From contig WGCY01000001.1 in NCBI GenBank assembly GCA_015493525.1, forward strand, positions 56,192-120,191: a stretch of 64,000 bases of DNA, in the 5' to 3' direction. The notes beneath the pieces are model-generated. The model was given only the letters and a program-made list of their open reading frames with translations, made no database searches and was not told the origin of the DNA. Within the stretch, counting starts at the first letter, position 1; each line of letters starts with the position of its first letter. Position numbers and translations under genes: made by a program. The DNA is from Bacteroidales bacterium. GTDB taxonomy: Bacteria > Bacteroidota > Bacteroidia > Bacteroidales > F082. Positions 8,759 through 18,448 of this stretch are shown piece after piece.

Positions 8759-9520
8759 TTACTTCTTTTGAATTTTGGGGAGATATTCCGTGTCAATTTG
8801 CTGCATGGCGTTAAAAATGTTTGCCACAGCTTTGGGATGAATTTCGTTGAGTGCCTCCATGAGCTTGCGGGCGGTAGTCCGTTTGGTCAGGTTGGCATAG
8901 GGACATTCTTCCACTAACATTGGGAATTGTTTTATAGCGGCGTATTCGCGGGTGTCTTTGTCGGTAAGCAAGAGCAGGGGACGGATGAGTTCCATCCTTC
9001 CTCCAAACATGGATAGCTTTCCGGGAAGAGAGGAGATATGCCCGTGATAGGCCATGTTGATAAGCAGGGTCTCCACCGCATCATCGCGGTGATGGCCCAA
9101 TGCCAGTTTTTGAAAACCATGTGTTTTGGCAAATTCAAAAAGGGTTTTTCGGCGATGCCACGAACAGACAAAACAGGGGGCTTTTTTGCCACGCCCCTCA
9201 ATGCCGGCATGGATGGTGATAAAATGAAGCGGAATCTGCAATTCTTCTGTAAACCGTTTCAAAAAAGTCCTGTCCACTTCGTAGGGCACATCTTCCACGG
9301 CAATATGGATGGCTTCGAGGTGAAAGGAAACCTTTTTGAATTTACGGAAAGCTGCCAGTGCATCCAGCATGACCAATGAGTCTTTGCCGCCACTGACGGC
9401 AGCCAGCACCTTGTCGCCATCCGAAATCATATCGAAATCCATCACTCCTTTGGCGAGATGGTTTTTGACGTGTTCAATATGGCGTTTTTGCCAATGACTA
9501 AGGCCGGCAGCTGTTTTCAT
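8759..9520 (-). CDS. ttcA: TtcA-like tRNA 2-thiocytidine biosynthesis protein
   Basis: PP-loop ATPase of 253 aa. The ATP-binding SGGKDS motif is at residues 43-48 and the CxxC pair is C116/C119 in KAPCFVCSWHRR. Further family segments are KLALGHHRDDAVETLL and a late cysteine in EECPYAN, giving the three-cysteine set that holds an iron-sulfur cluster in TtcA. The expected activity is thiolation of cytidine 32 in tRNA. The gene name is by family; Bacteroidota members are less studied than the E. coli enzyme. It is tightly coupled to the downstream NUDIX gene. Confidence 0.85.
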   Translation of the reverse strand: MKTAAGLSHWQKRHIEHVKNHLAKGVMDFDMISDGDKVLAAVSGGKDSLVMLDALAAFRKFKKVSFHLEAIHIAVEDVPYEVDRTFLKRFTEELQIPLHFITIHAGIEGRGKKAPCFVCSWHRRKTLFEFAKTHGFQKLALGHHRDDAVETLLINMAYHGHISSLPGKLSMFGGRMELIRPLLLLTDKDTREYAAIKQFPMLVEECPYANLTKRTTARKLMEALNEIHPKAVANIFNAMQQIDTEYLPKIQKK

Positions 9521-9557
9521 GGGGGTGCAAAAATACAGGATTTTTTCATCCTGTCTG

Positions 9558-11126
9558 CTATTCCTGCCAGGGTATCATCTTCGACCGGTAAAAGTTTACG
9601 CCTAAATCGTCCAGCCGGGCGGCCTGTTTGCCGAGCCTTTGCCTGTAGTCGCTCCAGTTTCTGAGGTCTTGTGGTGTCCAGCCTATTTCGGCATGGCCTA
9701 TTAGCCGGGGAAAAACCATATATTCCAATTCCTGCAGGTTTGTAACCGTTTCTGTCCACAGGGGCGATTCAATGCCTGCAATGTCTTTTTTTGTGATGCC
9801 GGGAACCAGCGTGTCCGGACTCCAGTTGTATGCTTTTTTTACGTTGACATAGCCTGCCCAGTGAAGGCCCAGTTTTGTGGCGGTATCGTATTTCATGTCA
9901 AGATAGCAACGGCCAGCGGGCGATAAAATGACTTTGGCCCCCTTTTTTACAGCTGTCCGGACATTTTTTGTGTTGGCCCAATATTGGACCATGGTCCCCT
10001 TTTTTAACGGGGTCTGGGCTATTTCATCCCAGCCGATGACCTTTTTGTGGTGGGCGGCCACAATCCCCTGAAGTTTTTCGATAAAAGGAAGATAATCCTT
10101 TTTTGGCGTAGCATGTGATTCGTCGCCCCCGATGTGAAACCATGGCCCGGGAGAAATGGCGGCTATCTCTCCAACAACATCATTGATAAACTGATAGGTA
10201 ATCGTTTTGTGTGTGCACAAGGTGCTGAACCCCACATCCTTTCCGGTAAAAAGCTTTTTTCTTTTGTTGTCGCAGTTGAGTTTGGCATAAGAGGCCAGGG
10301 CGGCATGAATATGCCCCGGCATGTCAATTTCGGGAACGATGGTGATGTAACGGTCAGCGGCATAGCGCACCAGTTCTTTAAATTGTTCCTGGGTAAAATA
10401 ACCGCCTTTTCCTCCTCCCACTTCGGTGGAACCGCCAATTTTGGTGAGGTCCGGCCACGATTTTATCTCTATTCGCCACCCCTGGTCATCCGAGAGGTGA
10501 AGATGAAGGATGTTCAATTTGTACAGTGCCATCAGGTCAATATATTTCTCCACCGTTTTCACCCCGAAGAAATGGCGGGCCACATCGAGCATTGCCCCCC
10601 GATAGGCATAAGATGGATAATCTACAATCTTTGTGGTGGGAATGTTCCAAGGGCCTTGCTGTAAAAAACGCTCCTCAATTCGGGCAGGCAGCAGTTGCCT
10701 GAGGGTCTGTATCCCCCTGAAAACACCTGCCGGTTTATTGGCCGATAGAATGATTCTTTTTCTGGTAACCGTCAGCTCATAGCCTTCGTCCCCCAGCGAT
10801 GTATTTTCCGAAAGTGTTAGAAAAATGGAGTTCCCGTGAGGTGCTTTTTCATCCGGAAGGATGGGAAAAGGATAGCCGGTTGAAGGGCGGAGCAGATGGG
10901 CCAGAAAAAGGGCTGGTTTTTTTAGCGAGTTGTCTTTTGCTGCATAAAAAATACCTGTGCTGTAGGTAAAAGAGAAAATATTTCCTGTATTTATGACAGA
11001 TACGGGCCTTGGTATCAGGCTGATGTTGTTAAGGTTAATGGTTTTTTTCGGCTTCAGGGCCATTGTTAGGGCCAGGATCAACAACAGCGAGATGGCCGGC
11101 AGGATTTTGTAAAAGAGTGATTTCAT
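9558..11126 (-). CDS. Beta-N-acetylhexosaminidase, glycoside hydrolase family 20
   Basis: Exported GH20 enzyme of 522 aa removing terminal GlcNAc or GalNAc from glycans. It has an N-terminal hydrophobic signal/anchor (residues 8-24), then a GH20b non-catalytic domain (about 35-165), and the (beta/alpha)8 catalytic domain from about 170. The acid/base pair D335-E336 is in HIGGDESHA. Substrate-binding segments HLHLSDDQGWRIE and VPEIDMPGH are intact. No lipobox cysteine is seen, so it is periplasmic or inner-membrane anchored rather than a lipoprotein. A minus-7 element upstream suggests its own promoter despite close spacing to the 1505-aa gene. Confidence 0.93.
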   Translation of the reverse strand: MKSLFYKILPAISLLLILALTMALKPKKTINLNNISLIPRPVSVINTGNIFSFTYSTGIFYAAKDNSLKKPALFLAHLLRPSTGYPFPILPDEKAPHGNSIFLTLSENTSLGDEGYELTVTRKRIILSANKPAGVFRGIQTLRQLLPARIEERFLQQGPWNIPTTKIVDYPSYAYRGAMLDVARHFFGVKTVEKYIDLMALYKLNILHLHLSDDQGWRIEIKSWPDLTKIGGSTEVGGGKGGYFTQEQFKELVRYAADRYITIVPEIDMPGHIHAALASYAKLNCDNKRKKLFTGKDVGFSTLCTHKTITYQFINDVVGEIAAISPGPWFHIGGDESHATPKKDYLPFIEKLQGIVAAHHKKVIGWDEIAQTPLKKGTMVQYWANTKNVRTAVKKGAKVILSPAGRCYLDMKYDTATKLGLHWAGYVNVKKAYNWSPDTLVPGITKKDIAGIESPLWTETVTNLQELEYMVFPRLIGHAEIGWTPQDLRNWSDYRQRLGKQAARLDDLGVNFYRSKMIPWQE

Positions 11127-11151
11127 GTGCTTTTTCTTTTGGAATTTTAAA

Positions 11152-11159
11152 CAAAGGTA
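11152..11159 (-). promoter_or_regulatory. Minus-7 element for the GH20 gene
   Basis: Minus strand TACCTTTG, matching TAnnTTTG, 26 nt before the GH20 ATG. A TTG occurs 22 nt further upstream, slightly beyond ideal spacing and inside the end of the previous gene. Confidence 0.5.
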
Positions 11160-11175
11160 AATAAACTTCGCTTTT

Positions 11176-14100
11176 TTATTTCAATTTCCCCAACCTTTTC
11201 ATCGAACGCATAAAATTAACCATATGGGTGCGGGTGGTGAGTACATATTCATAATAATTCTTGTCGCTTTTGGGATTCAGTACCCGTTTGTCTTCTTTTT
11301 GATTATCAATGATATCGTTAAAGTTGACATCGGATGAAAGCACCTGCATAATGCCATTGGCATAGCTGAAGTAGTACCATTGTCGTTTTCCGTGGCGCAG
11401 AATAAACTCGATGGTGCTTCCATTGTCTGTTTTGCGGATTTGTAAAATACCATCCATATATTTGTTTAGTGTGTTGGCCCCGATGTTTCCAATACCGATG
11501 GGCCCGTAGGAGATAAAAGAACGGGAGAGCGGATCCCAGGCTAAATGCAAATCGTTGAAGGTAATGGCATCGACGAGGGCAGGGGGCATTTTTTTTGTCT
11601 GCCCGTAAAGGGAGAGGTCGTTGATAATGTCGTTTGCTTTTGCCGGGCCAAGCAGTTTTTTTAAAGCCAGTGAGTACAGCCCGTCTGTAATATTTACCGG
11701 TTTGCCCGGAATAACCCTCAGGCTGTCGGCCATGAGGTCCAGTGCCTGTGGCTCAAAATAAAATGTCATCATCAAGACCACATTTAACAAGGTGCTGTCG
11801 GGTACCACAAAATAGTTGAATTTTCCGATGACTTTTGTGAGCAGCATGTTATTTTTCATGCCCATATCAAAAATGCCATCTCCATCCATTTCGCATTTTT
11901 TGGTGTTTAACTCTACAAAATTGGCTTTCAAATCTTTGTTTTTGAACCTTTCGGGAGAGCCCATTTGGAAGTTTCCGGTTTTACGGTCGATGCCCATACG
12001 CCCGTTGGCAGAGATGAGGATTTCATCCGAAGAGTCCCTCACTGCCTGTAAAACCAACGGATAGTAGTGATGGTAGCGATGGCTGTAGGCCAAACCAAAC
12101 CAGGCTTTGCTGCTGTCGGCAGTACGTGCTGACTTGTCGAACCAGAAGGTTACATGGCGGGGGTCAATATCCTGGTTTACAGCCATCCAGTTACCTGTAT
12201 TGTCAATACAGTCTTCGTTGAGCTGATAGCCTCCTGTAAATTGCAAAAGTGAGTCCTGCGCATGCATGGTTACAGTTCCTGCAAAGAAATATTCCGGGCT
12301 CAGAAAGAAAACATTTGTTTTTGGAATAACACCGGTAGCAATGCTTTTGCCTTGTTTGCTTACATGGACATCCTTCATCTCGATGGGCTGGACGGTGCCA
12401 TTCATGTCTTTATAATCCAGTTTGCCGGATGCTTTGAAGTCTCTCCGGGAGAGAATATCTACCTGTGCATCATAGACATCATGGTAAAGATGGGTGGTGT
12501 CTATCAAAATATCCGCCTTTTCCAGCGGGGCAAGTTTTCCCTCCGGCAGGATGGTAACCTTCCCATCATGGGGAAATACGGCGGCATCGCCTGTTTTGAT
12601 GAACTTCACGCCTTCCACATCAACAGTATGTTGCCCAATGTTATAAATAGCTTTTTGGGCATAAAACCGGAGTGAATCCATCTTTGGGTTTATGGAAATA
12701 AATTCCGGCCCGGGCTTGTGGTAAGCAACCAGCTGCCTGCGGTTGAGCGAATCCAGGGCGATATACGCTTCATCCCGGGTACTGGAGAGTATGAATTCAT
12801 TCTGTTTCATAAGCCATTCTACCTCGTTTAAGGTGGAGAGATAGCCGTTAAAAGGCAATTTGAGATAAGAGTTCTTATTCAAGTGGTCAAACCAGCCTTT
12901 TCCGGCCCTGAAATCAATTTTTGCATGGTAGTTTTTGGCGAGGAAAGTGGTATCTCCTGTATTTGCGTTCTTTAGGATAAATTTCGCCGAATCGGCATTT
13001 AAAATTTTGTCCGTAAACAAAAGGTGATGGGAGGTAAGCGAAAAATTCCGTAGGGAAAAGACGCCTTTCCCGGAGAGTTTCCCGGGCGAAAGAAAAATTG
13101 CGCCATGCAGATGGGCCTTGTCGTAAACCTTGAAATCTGCCCCGGAATTTATAACCTGCATGGTGTTTTCCGGAATATCCCAGTGTACTTTTACGGAATC
13201 TCCTGCAATAGCGGGAAAATGATGTTTTACCGAATCAACCGTCCCTTTGAAATGCCAGGCTTTGCGCGCCATCAAAGAATCAGGGTAAAAACGAAAATCT
13301 TTTGATTGTACAGAGGTGGTCAGGTAGCGAAGCGTTCCGTGTCCGTGAAGGCCATCATTATCAAGCCTGACGGAGTCGTAATACGTGGCTTTCCCCTTGT
13401 AAACGGGCAGCCCTGCCGGGGGTGTTTTATAAACAAATCCCAGCGAATAGTCGGGCATCACATGCAGGGGCGAGCTGATAGGATCAAAAATGCTGTCGGA
13501 AATCAGTTCTCCTCCAAAGGCATGCCGGGCCGTGCTGAAAGTCATGAGTGAATCGAAAACAAAGGGCGAAACCCTGTAGTAGAACCTTTTGGATGGCAAT
13601 AGCGTGTCCTTGCCGGAAGTGGAGGTGCTGTCCTTGTCTGAATTTTGGGCAAAGAAAACATAACTCTCTGATGTACTTACAAATTCCGGGTACCTTGGGA
13701 CATGCATAAGCCCTGACTTATTGAATGGTAAGTCCACATACAAACGGCCGGTGAGATTATTCAGTGCCTGCTTGATGGGAACAGCATAACGGCGATGGGT
13801 GATATTGTTGTTTTTCCATACGGAAAAGGAAAGCGTGTCAATATAATTCATGTTTATCTTAAAACTGTCGTAAACAAAAGTGCTTTTGCGGGTATAGAAA
13901 TTGAACAATCCAACGCAAACTTTTCCATCAAAAGTAAAATTACGGTTTTTCAAAACGGTAATGCTTTTGTCGTAGGGATAGATGTAAACCTGTTGTGAAT
14001 CGCTGATAAAGACCTGGGGCACCCCGTATATTCTCAGGCTGAGGTCTTTCAGGCTGAGGGATGCGTTGGATTTCAGTTTTTCGTCTGACAGGAAATGAAT

Positions 14101-15693
14101 GACATCATAATCCACATTTCCGGCTTTGGCTTTCAGGAAAAATTTCATCCTTTTGGTGGCGATGGCTTCCCTTGTGTCTGAATTATAAATCACAAAACCG
14201 TCATTTGACAGCCTCATAAGTAAACCTTCCACCTGTTCGGGCGGTTTGTTCATAAATGAGGAGAGTTCCGCCACGCTGATCCTGGTGGTACCGTATGCAT
14301 GCATGAAATTTTGAATTACGTATAAAGGGTTTACATCGTCAATACCTTGTAATGTATAAAACAAGCGAAGGTTGAAATAACGATTGGATGCAAAACGCAC
14401 CGGTTGCCGGTCATTGACCCCTCTGGTTTTTTTGAAAAGGATACTGTCCGTATTCATGTCCCACATCAGGGATGGTACGTACATGTCCAGTTTGTGGTAT
14501 GAATCTATGAAAGGAATACCGGCGGCATTATCAGAAATAGAATAGAGCATGAGCTTTTTGCCGGGTACTTTATACCGCATTTTCATCTGCGGATGATAGA
14601 TGGAATCTTTATGGAGCAAAAGGGTTGCATCGGCAGAATAGGAGACCAGCTCATTTTTGCCAAAATCAAAACGTTTTGCGTGTAGCAGCAATACCGTTTT
14701 GCCGTTCCTTTGAAAAATAATTTCTGCTTTTCTTTTGTGTATGCCGATACCATAAAGATGGCTGCCCTGCAATTCTATTCCGCCACTAAATGCTATTTGG
14801 GGATATATTTGCGGAAGGGAAATATTGTTAAAGGTAGTAAAATCTGGATAAATGTTGTTCGGGTTTATTTTTCCCGTCCATATTCTGTCGGTAAGCTTTC
14901 CCAAAACGGCCTCTTTGCCCAAAAATTTAGGGTAGATAAGCTGTACGGAATCTATCCGGATAAGGTTTGCGCTCAATCGGAAATGATAACATCCTTTGAT
15001 ACTGTATTTTACATTTGTACTGTCGCCAAACCGGTTCCATTTCAAGTGGCCACCTTTTCCTTCCCAGTCTTTGGAATGATAGAAAAAGTTTCCTGCTGTG
15101 TGCAGAACCATTATGCTGTCGTTGTGGCTTGCCTTTATCAGGTTTAAATGTTTAAAATGAACATAAAATCCGGAGTCATCCCGAAAATGAAACTCGGCAT
15201 CCTCAAAGTGCCAGGGGGATATGGTCTTGTTATACAGGATGTGTTTTTGAATGAGCCTGTCGGAGAAATCCAGAAAATTAAGAAACGCATTTAATTGCCT
15301 TGCCCGTAACTTTGTTATGATAAAATCTTGCCATGCCATAAAGCCATCACCGGAATTTTCTGCTTCCGATAAAAGGTTGACACTGTGCAGGTATTGGTAT
15401 AAATAGGGGAAAGTACGCACATGTTTGGAGCGCATTACCTCTATCGCTTCCCTGATACTCTGTTGCTGCTTTGCCGTTAGCCGGCCCTCTTTCCACCGGT
15501 TGCCGAATTGTGCCAGCAGGGTATCTGCTTTTGCCTTGTATTCCGGAATCTTTGTGTTGAGCAGGATGGCGGACAGCTGGTTAAAAAATTGGGCCGGATC
15601 ACTGGAAAGCGAGTCGCTTTGAGCCTGGACATGAAAGCTCAGCATCCCCAATACCCACAGTATTGCCCATTTTAAAACAGCGATCTTCCGCAT
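11176..15693 (-). CDS. Very large exported protein of unknown function
   Basis: This protein of 1505 aa is not one I can assign to a named family. It has a clear signal peptide (MRKIAVLKW then a hydrophobic stretch, cleavage near VQAQS) and no other obvious membrane segment, so it should be periplasmic or outer-membrane associated. The sequence is rich in short amphipathic strands with repeated aromatic, D/N and K patterns (for example DFKASGKLDYKD, KLSGKGVFSLRNF). This suggests a long beta-structure, superficially like OstA/LptA-type or AsmA/TamB-type lipid-transfer folds; that is inference from texture only. The N-terminal 160 residues look helical. The gene starts 3 nt after the prmA stop, so the two are probably co-transcribed. 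Confidence 0.85.
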   Translation of the reverse strand: MRKIAVLKWAILWVLGMLSFHVQAQSDSLSSDPAQFFNQLSAILLNTKIPEYKAKADTLLAQFGNRWKEGRLTAKQQQSIREAIEVMRSKHVRTFPYLYQYLHSVNLLSEAENSGDGFMAWQDFIITKLRARQLNAFLNFLDFSDRLIQKHILYNKTISPWHFEDAEFHFRDDSGFYVHFKHLNLIKASHNDSIMVLHTAGNFFYHSKDWEGKGGHLKWNRFGDSTNVKYSIKGCYHFRLSANLIRIDSVQLIYPKFLGKEAVLGKLTDRIWTGKINPNNIYPDFTTFNNISLPQIYPQIAFSGGIELQGSHLYGIGIHKRKAEIIFQRNGKTVLLLHAKRFDFGKNELVSYSADATLLLHKDSIYHPQMKMRYKVPGKKLMLYSISDNAAGIPFIDSYHKLDMYVPSLMWDMNTDSILFKKTRGVNDRQPVRFASNRYFNLRLFYTLQGIDDVNPLYVIQNFMHAYGTTRISVAELSSFMNKPPEQVEGLLMRLSNDGFVIYNSDTREAIATKRMKFFLKAKAGNVDYDVIHFLSDEKLKSNASLSLKDLSLRIYGVPQVFISDSQQVYIYPYDKSITVLKNRNFTFDGKVCVGLFNFYTRKSTFVYDSFKINMNYIDTLSFSVWKNNNITHRRYAVPIKQALNNLTGRLYVDLPFNKSGLMHVPRYPEFVSTSESYVFFAQNSDKDSTSTSGKDTLLPSKRFYYRVSPFVFDSLMTFSTARHAFGGELISDSIFDPISSPLHVMPDYSLGFVYKTPPAGLPVYKGKATYYDSVRLDNDGLHGHGTLRYLTTSVQSKDFRFYPDSLMARKAWHFKGTVDSVKHHFPAIAGDSVKVHWDIPENTMQVINSGADFKVYDKAHLHGAIFLSPGKLSGKGVFSLRNFSLTSHHLLFTDKILNADSAKFILKNANTGDTTFLAKNYHAKIDFRAGKGWFDHLNKNSYLKLPFNGYLSTLNEVEWLMKQNEFILSSTRDEAYIALDSLNRRQLVAYHKPGPEFISINPKMDSLRFYAQKAIYNIGQHTVDVEGVKFIKTGDAAVFPHDGKVTILPEGKLAPLEKADILIDTTHLYHDVYDAQVDILSRRDFKASGKLDYKDMNGTVQPIEMKDVHVSKQGKSIATGVIPKTNVFFLSPEYFFAGTVTMHAQDSLLQFTGGYQLNEDCIDNTGNWMAVNQDIDPRHVTFWFDKSARTADSSKAWFGLAYSHRYHHYYPLVLQAVRDSSDEILISANGRMGIDRKTGNFQMGSPERFKNKDLKANFVELNTKKCEMDGDGIFDMGMKNNMLLTKVIGKFNYFVVPDSTLLNVVLMMTFYFEPQALDLMADSLRVIPGKPVNITDGLYSLALKKLLGPAKANDIINDLSLYGQTKKMPPALVDAITFNDLHLAWDPLSRSFISYGPIGIGNIGANTLNKYMDGILQIRKTDNGSTIEFILRHGKRQWYYFSYANGIMQVLSSDVNFNDIIDNQKEDKRVLNPKSDKNYYEYVLTTRTHMVNFMRSMKRLGKLK

Positions 15694-15696
15694 AGC

Positions 15697-16536
15697 CTAT
15701 TCTTTTATGAAAGTTGCTGCCACCCAGTTGTTTCGGGTACGATGTCCCTGATATTGCAAATGCCACTCTATGGCTTTTGTTTTGATATCCGGCAGGTCTT
15801 TCTCGTAAAACCCGCTGAAAAATATTTTCCCGCCCTGTTTGAGTGCCCCGGCATAAGCCAGCATGTCGCGGAGCAGGATATTTTTGTTGATATTGGCCAA
15901 AATGGTATCATAAACTTCTGTTTTGTCCTTTAAAAAGGAGGCATCTCCCAAAACGGGATTTATGTTATGAATATGATTCAGGGCTGCGTTCTCCAGTGTG
16001 TTGTTGTATGACCACGGGTCGTTGTCCACTGCATCTGCCTCTTTTGCCCCTTTCATGGAAGCGAGGATGGCCAATACACCGGTGCCGCACCCCATATCCA
16101 ATATCTTTTGTCCCGACAGGTCTTCCTTCAGCATCAATTCCACCATTTGTGCCGTTGTTTCGTGGTGTGCCGTTCCGAAGGCCATTTTAGGGTGTACCTC
16201 GATATTGAATTTCACATCCGGGCGTTTTTCGTGAAACGGGGCATAAATAAAACATTGGCCTGCTATGAGCACGGGGGGATAATTACTTTCCCAAACGGCA
16301 TTCCAGTTTTGCTCGGGGATGAAGGTAACAGAAGCTTCTCCTGATGAAAGCAATTCCGCGCATCCTCCAACACGATCAACCATTTGCTGTTCATAATCTT
16401 TTTCCTGAATGTAAGCCAGGAGGTGGGTATCGGTTTCTTCAAAACTTTCAAATCCGGCTTCCGCCAGAAGTGCCGTTAAAATTTCCGTTTGCTCCCGGTC
16501 AGGATATTTGGGACATTTGAGCTGATAGTAGTTCAT
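15697..16536 (-). CDS. prmA: Ribosomal protein L11 methyltransferase
   Basis: SAM-dependent class I methyltransferase of 279 aa that trimethylates ribosomal protein L11. The N-terminal substrate domain (about 1-110) is followed by the Rossmann domain with motif I LDMGCGTGVLAILA and the HPKMAFGTAHHETT segment characteristic of PrmA. The motif IV region is DTILANINKNIL. It lies between tpiA (upstream) and the large exported protein gene (3 nt downstream). Confidence 0.95.
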   Translation of the reverse strand: MNYYQLKCPKYPDREQTEILTALLAEAGFESFEETDTHLLAYIQEKDYEQQMVDRVGGCAELLSSGEASVTFIPEQNWNAVWESNYPPVLIAGQCFIYAPFHEKRPDVKFNIEVHPKMAFGTAHHETTAQMVELMLKEDLSGQKILDMGCGTGVLAILASMKGAKEADAVDNDPWSYNNTLENAALNHIHNINPVLGDASFLKDKTEVYDTILANINKNILLRDMLAYAGALKQGGKIFFSGFYEKDLPDIKTKAIEWHLQYQGHRTRNNWVAATFIKE

Positions 16537-16596
16537 GTTGAAGAAGATATAAAGCAGATGGCAGGAAAGGAAAGCCTGCCATCCGAAAATAATTTT

Positions 16597-17355
16597 TTAT
16601 TCAAAGCTGGCGGCAATTTTCAGAAAATCATCCGCTTTCAGGGAAGCTCCGCCAATAAGGCCACCATCCACATCGGGGTTGGAAAAAAGGGCTTTGGCGT
16701 TTCCGGGGTTACAGCTCCCGCCATAAAGAATTGAGGTTTCTTCGGCTATTTCTTTGCTGTATTTCTCTGAAATCAGGTTGCGAATAAAAGCATGCATCTC
16801 CTGTGCCTGCCCGGGGGAAGCGGTTTTTCCGGTGCCAATGGCCCATACCGGTTCGTAAGCCACCACAACATTGGAGAATTCGTCTTTGTTAAGGTGAAAT
16901 ATCCCCTCCGTTAACTGTTTTCTGACTACGTCAAAGTGGATGCCTTTTTCACGCTCTTCCAGTACTTCGCCACAGCAGAATATGGGTTTGATGCCGTAAT
17001 CCAGCAGGATATCTGCTTTTTTGGCCAGTTGTTCGCCGGTTTCGTGAAAATATTTCCGTCTTTCCGAATGTCCGATAATACAGTATTCAATATCCACAGA
17101 GGCCAACATGGGGGCGGCAATTTCTCCGGTGTAGGCACCTTTGTCGTGTTCGCTTACGTTTTGTGCCCCGATTTTAATTCGGCTTTCCTCGGCATAATCC
17201 GAAGCCATCTCGAGATAAAGTGCAGGAGGACAGGCAATCACTTCGCATTTCAGGCTCATCTCTTCCATGCCGACCACAATCTGGTCTATCAATTCTTCGG
17301 CTTCCTGAAAAGTTTTGTTCATCTTCCAGTTGCCGGCAACAATATTTTTTCTCAT
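16597..17355 (-). CDS. tpiA: Triose-phosphate isomerase
   Basis: Glycolytic isomerase interconverting dihydroxyacetone phosphate and glyceraldehyde 3-phosphate. It is 252 aa, full length. Active-site residues are in AGNWKMNK (lysine), CIIGHSERR (histidine) and VAYEPVWAIGTGKTA (glutamate plus loop 6), with the phosphate-binding GGASLK near the C-terminus. Confidence 0.98.
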   Translation of the reverse strand: MRKNIVAGNWKMNKTFQEAEELIDQIVVGMEEMSLKCEVIACPPALYLEMASDYAEESRIKIGAQNVSEHDKGAYTGEIAAPMLASVDIEYCIIGHSERRKYFHETGEQLAKKADILLDYGIKPIFCCGEVLEEREKGIHFDVVRKQLTEGIFHLNKDEFSNVVVAYEPVWAIGTGKTASPGQAQEMHAFIRNLISEKYSKEIAEETSILYGGSCNPGNAKALFSNPDVDGGLIGGASLKADDFLKIAASFE

Positions 17356-17383
17356 GATGCAATAATAGTTTTCAATGAGTGAG

Positions 17384-17391
17384 CAAATTTA
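17384..17391 (-). promoter_or_regulatory. Minus-7 element for tpiA
   Basis: Minus strand TAAATTTG, matching TAnnTTTG, 28 nt before the tpiA ATG. It is in the 141-nt divergent spacer shared with rplS. Confidence 0.5.
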
Positions 17392-17429
17392 CGATAAATG
17401 ACATGTCCGAAAAACTTTTTAAAAAAATA

Positions 17430-17459
17430 TTTGCAATTAACGAAATAGCTGTATATTTG
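17430..17459 (+). promoter_or_regulatory. Consensus Bacteroidota promoter for rplS
   Basis: TTTG at 17430-17433, an 18-nt spacer, then TATATTTG at 17452-17459. Both the minus-33 and minus-7 elements match the Bacteroidota housekeeping sigma consensus. The ATG of rplS is 37 nt downstream. Confidence 0.75.
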
Positions 17460-17496
17460 CACTCATTTTTGAGATAACCATACAAAGGACAAAATA

Positions 17497-17850
17497 ATGA
17501 GCAAGCAGGAATTAATACAACTGATAGAAGATGGCATAGAGGTCAAAGAATTTCCCCAGTTCAAAGCCGGTGATACCATCACGGTTACCTATAAAATTAA
17601 AGAAGGAAACAAAGAACGCCTCCAGAAATTTCAGGGCGTTGTGCTTCAGCGTGCCGGCAGTGGCCCGACAGCTACTTTTACGGTAAGGAAAATTTCGGGA
17701 AATGTGGGCGTGGAACGTATTTTCCCCATTGCTTCTCCTTTCATTGAAGAGATTGTGGTGAATAAAGTGGGTGTTGTTCGTCGTGCCCGTATCTTTTACT
17801 TCAGAAACCTCCGCGGTAAAAAAGCCCGTATCAGGGAAAAAAGACGCTAA
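17497..17850 (+). CDS. rplS: 50S ribosomal protein L19
   Basis: Ribosomal protein L19 at the 30S-50S interface, 117 aa, full length. Family segments are GDTITVTYKIKEGNKERLQ, FQGVVLQRAG, FTVRKIS, GVERIFP and RRARIFYFRNLRGKKARI. It is monocistronic with its own promoter and terminator. Confidence 0.98.
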   Translation: MSKQELIQLIEDGIEVKEFPQFKAGDTITVTYKIKEGNKERLQKFQGVVLQRAGSGPTATFTVRKISGNVGVERIFPIASPFIEEIVVNKVGVVRRARIFYFRNLRGKKARIREKRR

Positions 17851-17874
17851 ACAGATTGTTTGCACAGATACCAG

Positions 17875-17903
17875 GCCAATCCCATCGGATTGGCTTTTTT
17901 TTT
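17875..17903 (+). terminator. Rho-independent terminator after rplS
   Basis: Perfect 8-bp stem GCCAATCC (17875-17882) / GGATTGGC (17887-17894), loop CATC, followed by nine T residues. Confidence 0.92.
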
Positions 17904-17989
17904 GGATGCCGGTTATCAGATAAAAATTTCCAGATCCTGTTTTGTATGTCAACTCTTGTTATCTTTACCCTTTCAAACAAAAGCGCAAA

Positions 17990-18448
17990 ATGGAGAAGAT
18001 TGCCTTATTTCCCGGTTCTTTTGACCCCATCACTTTGGGACATGTTTCTGTTGTCCGCAGGGCACTGCCCCTTTTTGATAAGATTATTATTGCCATCGGG
18101 GTGAATTCCGATAAAAAGCATATGTTTTCGCTGGGCAAACGAAAAGCATGGATTGAAGCTGTTTTTAAAGATGAACCTGCTGTGGAGGTGCAGAAATACG
18201 ATGGCCTCACCATTGACTTCTGCAAATATGTGGGTGCCGGTTTCATTTTACGCGGCCTGCGGACTTCTGCCGATTTTGAATTTGAGCGTAGTATTGGCCA
18301 GATAAACAGGAAGTTGTTTCCTGAAATAGAGACTGTTTTTCTGCTTACAGAGCCCGAATTTACACCTGTTTCATCTTCTATCGTAAGGGATGTGTTTCGC
18401 CATGGCGGCGATATTAGCGGTATGGTGCCCCAGGAAGTTGCGCCATAA
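17990..18448 (+). CDS. coaD: Phosphopantetheine adenylyltransferase
   Basis: Penultimate enzyme of coenzyme A synthesis: 4'-phosphopantetheine plus ATP gives dephospho-CoA. It is 152 aa. The nucleotidyltransferase signature is PGSFDPITLGH (TxGH), and the ISSSxVRD-type segment is present as VSSSIVRD. A longer in-frame reading from 17942 lacks family similarity; the ATG at 17990 gives the canonical MEKIALFPGSFDP start. Confidence 0.96.
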   Translation: MEKIALFPGSFDPITLGHVSVVRRALPLFDKIIIAIGVNSDKKHMFSLGKRKAWIEAVFKDEPAVEVQKYDGLTIDFCKYVGAGFILRGLRTSADFEFERSIGQINRKLFPEIETVFLLTEPEFTPVSSSIVRDVFRHGGDISGMVPQEVAP

